Assembly: GCA_964548165.1 (NCBI GenBank)
Contig: CAZJQD010000028.1
Coordinates: 1 to 32,430, forward strand
DNA: 32,430 nt
Direction: 5' to 3'
Origin: CAZJQD01 sp964548165 [NCBI: uncultured bacterium]
GTDB lineage: Bacteria; UBA8481
The position numbers and the translations under genes were made by a program. Numbering within the stretch: the first letter of the stretch is position 1; every line of letters begins with the position of its first letter. The notes beneath the pieces are model-generated. The model had not been told where the DNA came from, searched no databases, and saw only the letters and a list, made by a program, of their open reading frames with translations. Below, piece by piece: positions 28,674 to 32,430 of the stretch.

Positions 28674-31247
28674 ATGATCACGGTTGCTGAAAAATCACCT
28701 CGCCGCTGGCGATTCCTCTTCCTCTTGTTCGCCCTCCTTGCGGTCATCGTGGTGGTTGCCGCCTACAGTGCTCCCGGGCTCCTTGAGGCCGGCGCCGGGC
28801 GATGGGCTGCCAGCCAGGGACTCTCGCTCCAGGTGGATGGTCTCTTTCTCGGCCGTGCCCTCGGCGCGACGCGCGTGAGCGTGCGCCTGCCCGACCAGTC
28901 GGCACCCTTTTTCGAGGCCAGAGGTATCCGGGTGGAACCCCTCTGGGCGGACATGGTGCGCGGCCGATGGCGGGTTGGGCTCGTGGCTGCCGATTCGCTG
29001 GTCGTTCGCTGGGACGAGCACGTGGCCGCGTGGGTGAGGTCCAGGCCCGCATCATCCGGGCAGTCCCCGTGGAGATTGGAGAAGCTGACCGTCTCGGACT
29101 GGACCGTTTCCGCCTTCGGCCAGACGGCGGTCGGCACCGCGGAGATCGAGGGCCTGGCGCCGGCCGCGGTCGAGGCGGTGTCGGTGACGGCTACGCTGGG
29201 TACGGGCGTCGTGGGAACCCTGGCGACCGAGTCCGGGCATGTGATCCTCAGGGCCAACGGCACGGAACTTCCCGCGATGCTTCGGACCGTGCCCGGTATC
29301 GAGGCCGCGAAGAGCGGTTGGATTCTCGATGCAGGCGCTCGCCTTGCACCACGTCCCGCGCTGGGTTACGTGCCAGCACCGCAGGGGTCGCCCCAGCCGC
29401 CACCCGCCTGGTTCGAGACGCTGTTGCGCCACGAGATCTGGGCGAAGGCCGCTATCCGTGCCGAAAGCGGGGTTCCCGGCTACGTCGCGGTGAGGGCCTT
29501 CCCGGAGAGCGGTAGCATCACCTTGGCCGCCGCAGTCGGATCAACCCTGGTCGTGGAAGCCTCCAGCGCATTTACCGGGGACACGCTCCGTACCGTGCTT
29601 TCCTACCGGGCGCGCCCGCGGGGAGAGGCGGCGCTGACCGGTTCGCTTAATCTCATTGTCCTGCCGCGGGAAAGCTTCCGTGTCTTGCCGGGATCCTCGT
29701 GGACCCTGAGCCGGAGTTCCGTCTCGGGCAATGCCCTGCCCGAGGGCACGATCGGCTTTTCGGGCGATCAGGCGCGCGGGTATCACCTCCTCTCCGAGGG
29801 CGCATTGGGTTCATGGTCCCTGCACCTGGACCCGCAGAAGTCCATGGCTTCCTGGAATGGCGTCATGAATTGGCGCCAGGCGGGTCCCGTGAGGAAATTC
29901 CAGCTCGCAGGAGCGGCCACGGTCCAGGTTACCGCGGGAAGCCTTGATTGGAGCGCGAAGGGAACCGTGTCGGGTCAGGCCGATGCCGGGGCGACGCCGG
30001 TGCGCTTGGAAGCGAGGGGAGAAGCGGGCGGCACCAACGCGCGCATGCAGGTCACCCTCCCCTTCCTGCGCATCGAGGATGCACGGAATCCCGAGGCCAT
30101 GGCCCTTACCCTCACCAACGTAAAGGTGACGGGTTCGAGCGCCGACTGGCGCACGGAACCGGGCCTTGCGGGACGCGTTGTCCTGCACGGGCGGTCATTT
30201 CCGATCGAGCTTCTGGCGCGCGGTGGTGCTGAGCATGCGGAGCTCGTGTCCCTGAACATTGGAGGCATCGCGATACGCGCGCGGGCGGCGTACCCGGGTG
30301 GTCGCTACCGGGAGACGGTCGTGACGATCGAAGAGACGCCGCTGGCCGCGCTCGTTCCCTTCCTTCCGCCCGCCCAGCGTGTCCTCGCCGCACGGTCCAC
30401 GATTGCCGGTTCGTTCCTGGCCGCGTTCACGCACACGGCGGACCGTCGGCTGGACGGGAGCCTGCGCCTGCGCGTGGCGAAGTTTCACGATCCTGTCTCA
30501 CGGTTTGTCGTCGAGGGGCTCGATGCTGAGATCCCGATTCGCCAGCGGTTCGTCGATCCCGGTCAGGTGCAATTCGTGACGCAGGCCGAGCGGTGGCCCG
30601 AGGTCCCCGTGAACGTGCGCATCGCCGTCCTGGGCAGGGAGACCATCGAGGTTCGGGATGTGACGGGGCGCGCCGTCTTCGCGGACTACGTCTTTCGCTT
30701 TCGCGACATGACCTGTGGCATCCTGGGCGGGACCGCGCGCTCGCGGTTCATCCTGGATCCCTTTCGCAATCGCGAAGGCCGGTGGCGCGCCGCGCTCGAG
30801 CTGAAGGTTGAAGGAGTTCCCTTGAGGAATCTGTACGAGGCCTTTGTCGGCAAGGGGCCGGCCTCGCGGGGACTGGAAGGCGCGATAGGCCTTGAACTGG
30901 AGACGGCCTGGAGCGACACGGAATGCCTGGAGGGCCGGGGTTTCGTGCAAGCGGCCGGCCCGGGCAAGGTAGGGCGGCGCGTGCTCGCGGCACTCGTCCA
31001 GATGATGGAAAAAGAGAAGCGTCCACCGGCGGTGACGCTGATGCTGATCGGAGACTACAAGTTCGACGCGTTCCGTATCGATCTCGCCCGCGATGCTTCG
31101 ATCGGTGACTTCCGGACCAATCTGCTCCTGACTGCCCAGGATGAACCGTTTCTCGGCGAGGTGAAACTGGAGATGCCGCTACTGAAGTTGCTCCAGGGAC
31201 TACCTGTCGAGGTCGAGCACGACATCGGTTTGAGACGAGGGCGATAG
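28674..31247 (+). CDS. Large membrane-anchored AsmA/YdbH-like protein
   Basis: This protein of about 857 residues has one N-terminal helix (about 12-33, FLFLLFALLAVIVVVAAY) and a long beta-rich periplasmic body. The repeated strands with short hydrophobic and polar alternation, and the C-terminal segment (RVLAALVQMMEKEKRPPAVTLMLIGDYKFDAF), fit the AsmA/TamB/YdbH group of repeating beta-groove proteins. In E. coli these carry phospholipid between inner and outer membranes. This is inferred from architecture and a general resemblance; no catalytic motif applies. ATG 28674 begins just before the anchor; the frame is open to 28410 across the divergent promoter but is not used there. It is alone in its transcription unit and converges on the CARDB gene with an 83-base gap. 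Confidence 0.65.
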   Translation: MITVAEKSPRRWRFLFLLFALLAVIVVVAAYSAPGLLEAGAGRWAASQGLSLQVDGLFLGRALGATRVSVRLPDQSAPFFEARGIRVEPLWADMVRGRWRVGLVAADSLVVRWDEHVAAWVRSRPASSGQSPWRLEKLTVSDWTVSAFGQTAVGTAEIEGLAPAAVEAVSVTATLGTGVVGTLATESGHVILRANGTELPAMLRTVPGIEAAKSGWILDAGARLAPRPALGYVPAPQGSPQPPPAWFETLLRHEIWAKAAIRAESGVPGYVAVRAFPESGSITLAAAVGSTLVVEASSAFTGDTLRTVLSYRARPRGEAALTGSLNLIVLPRESFRVLPGSSWTLSRSSVSGNALPEGTIGFSGDQARGYHLLSEGALGSWSLHLDPQKSMASWNGVMNWRQAGPVRKFQLAGAATVQVTAGSLDWSAKGTVSGQADAGATPVRLEARGEAGGTNARMQVTLPFLRIEDARNPEAMALTLTNVKVTGSSADWRTEPGLAGRVVLHGRSFPIELLARGGAEHAELVSLNIGGIAIRARAAYPGGRYRETVVTIEETPLAALVPFLPPAQRVLAARSTIAGSFLAAFTHTADRRLDGSLRLRVAKFHDPVSRFVVEGLDAEIPIRQRFVDPGQVQFVTQAERWPEVPVNVRIAVLGRETIEVRDVTGRAVFADYVFRFRDMTCGILGGTARSRFILDPFRNREGRWRAALELKVEGVPLRNLYEAFVGKGPASRGLEGAIGLELETAWSDTECLEGRGFVQAAGPGKVGRRVLAALVQMMEKEKRPPAVTLMLIGDYKFDAFRIDLARDASIGDFRTNLLLTAQDEPFLGEVKLEMPLLKLLQGLPVEVEHDIGLRRGR

Positions 31248-31330
31248 CGGGGGCGTCCACTCCGCCCACCGCACCGCCCACCCCGTGAATCCGGGATGAG
31301 CGGGTGATGCGTGACGCAGGGGGCCCCTTG

Positions 31331-32200
31331 TCAGTTGCGGCCGGTGCGACCGGAGGGCGGGTTCTCGACTGTTGCTTCCAGGCTGGCCGTGTTGTTGGAT
31401 TCCCGGACTTCCTCGATCCTGTTATTGGGATCGAGGACGATGATCAGGCGCTGTTCGCCGAGCGTGCGGGGGATCCAGTTCAGGTAGACGTGCCGGGATT
31501 GGCCGGCAGGAATCGTGCCGATGTTGCGGAACATGAGCCTCTCTCCACCGACGTAAACGGCGACGTCGACGCGTCGGGCGGAGAGGGTGCCGTGGTTGAC
31601 GATGTCAAGGTTGATGACTGATCCGCCCCTGCGAAGCTGGGGCGCGGCGCCCGAGAGATACGGGTCGCGCGCGAAATCGAGATCGATGTCGCCCGACTGC
31701 GTCACGCGCGCCGGCTCGTTCGCCTGGTTGAGCTGGTTCAAGGTGACGACCGCCGCGCTACCGGGCTCGACGGTGACGAAGCGGTTTTCGTCGACGTTCA
31801 GCGCGAAGACCACCGAGTTGTTCGCTTCGCTGGCTTCCGAGATGTTGTTCGCCGGATCGACCGTGGTGCGGATCTCGTAACGACCCGCCGCGGTCGGCCT
31901 CATGGAAAAGGTGTACTGGCTTTCCATGCCTGAGTTGAGCGCGGGGATGTAGTGAGAGGCGATCACGGAACCGTTGGCGACGACGTGGACGGGAATCCCG
32001 GATACGCCGACGTCACCGGCGTTCCGGATCGTCGATCGAATGACGAAGATCTGTTCCGAGACGACCGTTCCCATGGTGCGCGTGACAACGTCGACCTTGA
32101 ACTCGTTGCGTACCACCAGGTCGGGCTGGCGGTTCTGAGACAGGGCCGGCGCGCCGAGGACGAGCCCCAGCACGGCGGCGAAAAGAATTCCCTTTTTCAT
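31331..32200 (-). CDS. Exported protein with two CARDB domains
   Basis: This 289-residue secreted or cell-surface protein has a signal peptide (MKKGILFAAVLGLVLGAPAL, cleaved near residue 21). Two CARDB-type beta-sandwich domains (cell-adhesion-related domain in bacteria) follow. The first, about 26-130, has RSTIRNAGDVGVSGIPVHV and VDPANNISEASEANNS. The second, about 170-275, has NLDIVNHGTLSARRVDVAVY and LDPNNRIEEVRESNNTA. The N-terminal ATG 32200 has GGGAG about six bases upstream; the longer frame is dismissed. CARDB domains occur in adhesins and in exported enzymes; no other domain is present here, so function is open. It converges on the AsmA/YdbH-like gene. Confidence 0.85.
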   Translation of the reverse strand: MKKGILFAAVLGLVLGAPALSQNRQPDLVVRNEFKVDVVTRTMGTVVSEQIFVIRSTIRNAGDVGVSGIPVHVVANGSVIASHYIPALNSGMESQYTFSMRPTAAGRYEIRTTVDPANNISEASEANNSVVFALNVDENRFVTVEPGSAAVVTLNQLNQANEPARVTQSGDIDLDFARDPYLSGAAPQLRRGGSVINLDIVNHGTLSARRVDVAVYVGGERLMFRNIGTIPAGQSRHVYLNWIPRTLGEQRLIIVLDPNNRIEEVRESNNTASLEATVENPPSGRTGRN

Positions 32201-32299
32201 ATGAATCTCCCTTGAATAGGAACGGGGTGCAGGCCGGGACACGGACATTCCGCTCCAGTCGGCACGAACTGTGTCACGGTCGTTCCTGGTGTCCCCTCA

Positions 32300-32327
32300 C
32301 GGTGACAGTCCGTTAGTGAGCGGTGAC
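32300..32327. repeat. CGGTGAC direct repeats in the last intergenic stretch
   Basis: CGGTGAC occurs at 32300-32306 and 32321-32327, start to start exactly 21 bases, two helical turns. CCGTTA also occurs twice (32310-32315 and 32339-32344). They lie between the CARDB gene and the window edge and could be a regulator site; no other support. Confidence 0.3.
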
Positions 32328-32372
32328 GACCGTCGACCCGTTAAGGATGAATGAACGAGGAGTAGGATCGCT

Positions 32373-32430
32373 ATGGGGTGCAACCCGACCTCTGGCGACT
32401 TCCCGGTACCGCTTCGCGCCTGCGGCGCTT
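32373..32430 (+). CDS. Possible start of a gene truncated by the window edge
   Basis: An ATG at 32373 follows GAGGAG (32357-32362) at ten bases, a usable Shine-Dalgarno. The frame (MGCNPTSGDFPVPLRACGA) is open to the end of the window. Another frame from 32347 is also open. Too short to judge. The stretch 32201-32372 otherwise holds only the CARDB promoter side and the repeats above. Confidence 0.2.
   Translation, partial: MGCNPTSGDFPVPLRACGA

Noticed and set aside
31248-31330. Terminator between the convergent AsmA/YdbH-like and CARDB genes
   Set aside because: GC-rich, with a GGGGCCCC palindrome, but no convincing stem followed by a T-run on either strand.

Overview
The window is a GC-rich, gene-dense, mostly chromosomal segment from a bacterium. 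It holds 24 confident protein genes, with no RNA gene, CRISPR array or insertion sequence that I can see. A didermic (Gram-negative-type) cell is suggested by a heptosyltransferase-like GT9 enzyme, an AsmA/YdbH-like bridging protein, several exported proteins and an Amt with a cleavable signal peptide. GyrB-GyrA adjacency, IspE (non-mevalonate pathway) and a TGS-fused uridine-kinase-like enzyme fit many uncultured, high-GC lineages. I cannot assign a phylum from the sequence alone.

Layout. 1-5791: end of gyrB, complete gyrA, uvrA. 5788-6867: a GT2 glycosyltransferase overlapping the uvrA stop. 6898-9297 (minus): nucleoside-kinase-like gene and endonuclease III. 9400-14420 (plus): a tightly packed envelope-sugar operon of ispE, a methyltransferase, a multi-membrane-span GT-C-like transferase, a GT9 enzyme and a polyprenol-phosphate mannosyltransferase. 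14514-17557: two GT4 enzymes flanking an opposed methyltransferase. 17596-21724: leuB, amt, glnB (PII) and nadA. 21732-27962: a divergent signalling locus made of an exported TPR-CHAT protease-like protein on one side, and a FecR-like exported protein plus a CHASE2/cyclase-like membrane protein on the other. 27963-32430: an unknown exported protein, an AsmA/YdbH-like protein, a CARDB-repeat exported protein, and about 230 bases with no confident gene.

How parts work together. IspE feeds polyprenyl lipid synthesis. The DPM-like enzyme would load a sugar on such a lipid, the GT-C-like protein could use it at the outer face of the membrane, and the GT2/GT4/GT9 enzymes and methyltransferases would build or decorate a glycan (inferred from gene order and family). 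amt-glnB is the classic ammonium transporter/PII pair. It has a near-consensus sigma-54 promoter in front and a strong terminator behind.

Most notable signals: (1) the CHAT / FecR / CHASE2 locus, in which the cyclase domain has lost most of the catalytic residues, so it is probably a pseudo-cyclase; (2) two consecutive five-codon mini-ORFs linked by ATGA overlaps on an exact 14-base period between the GT9 and DPM-like genes; (3) recurrent -10-like boxes 6 to 9 bases before start codons that lack a Shine-Dalgarno sequence, suggesting many leaderless mRNAs; (4) a sigma-54 box ahead of amt. All function calls rest on motif reading without database searches.
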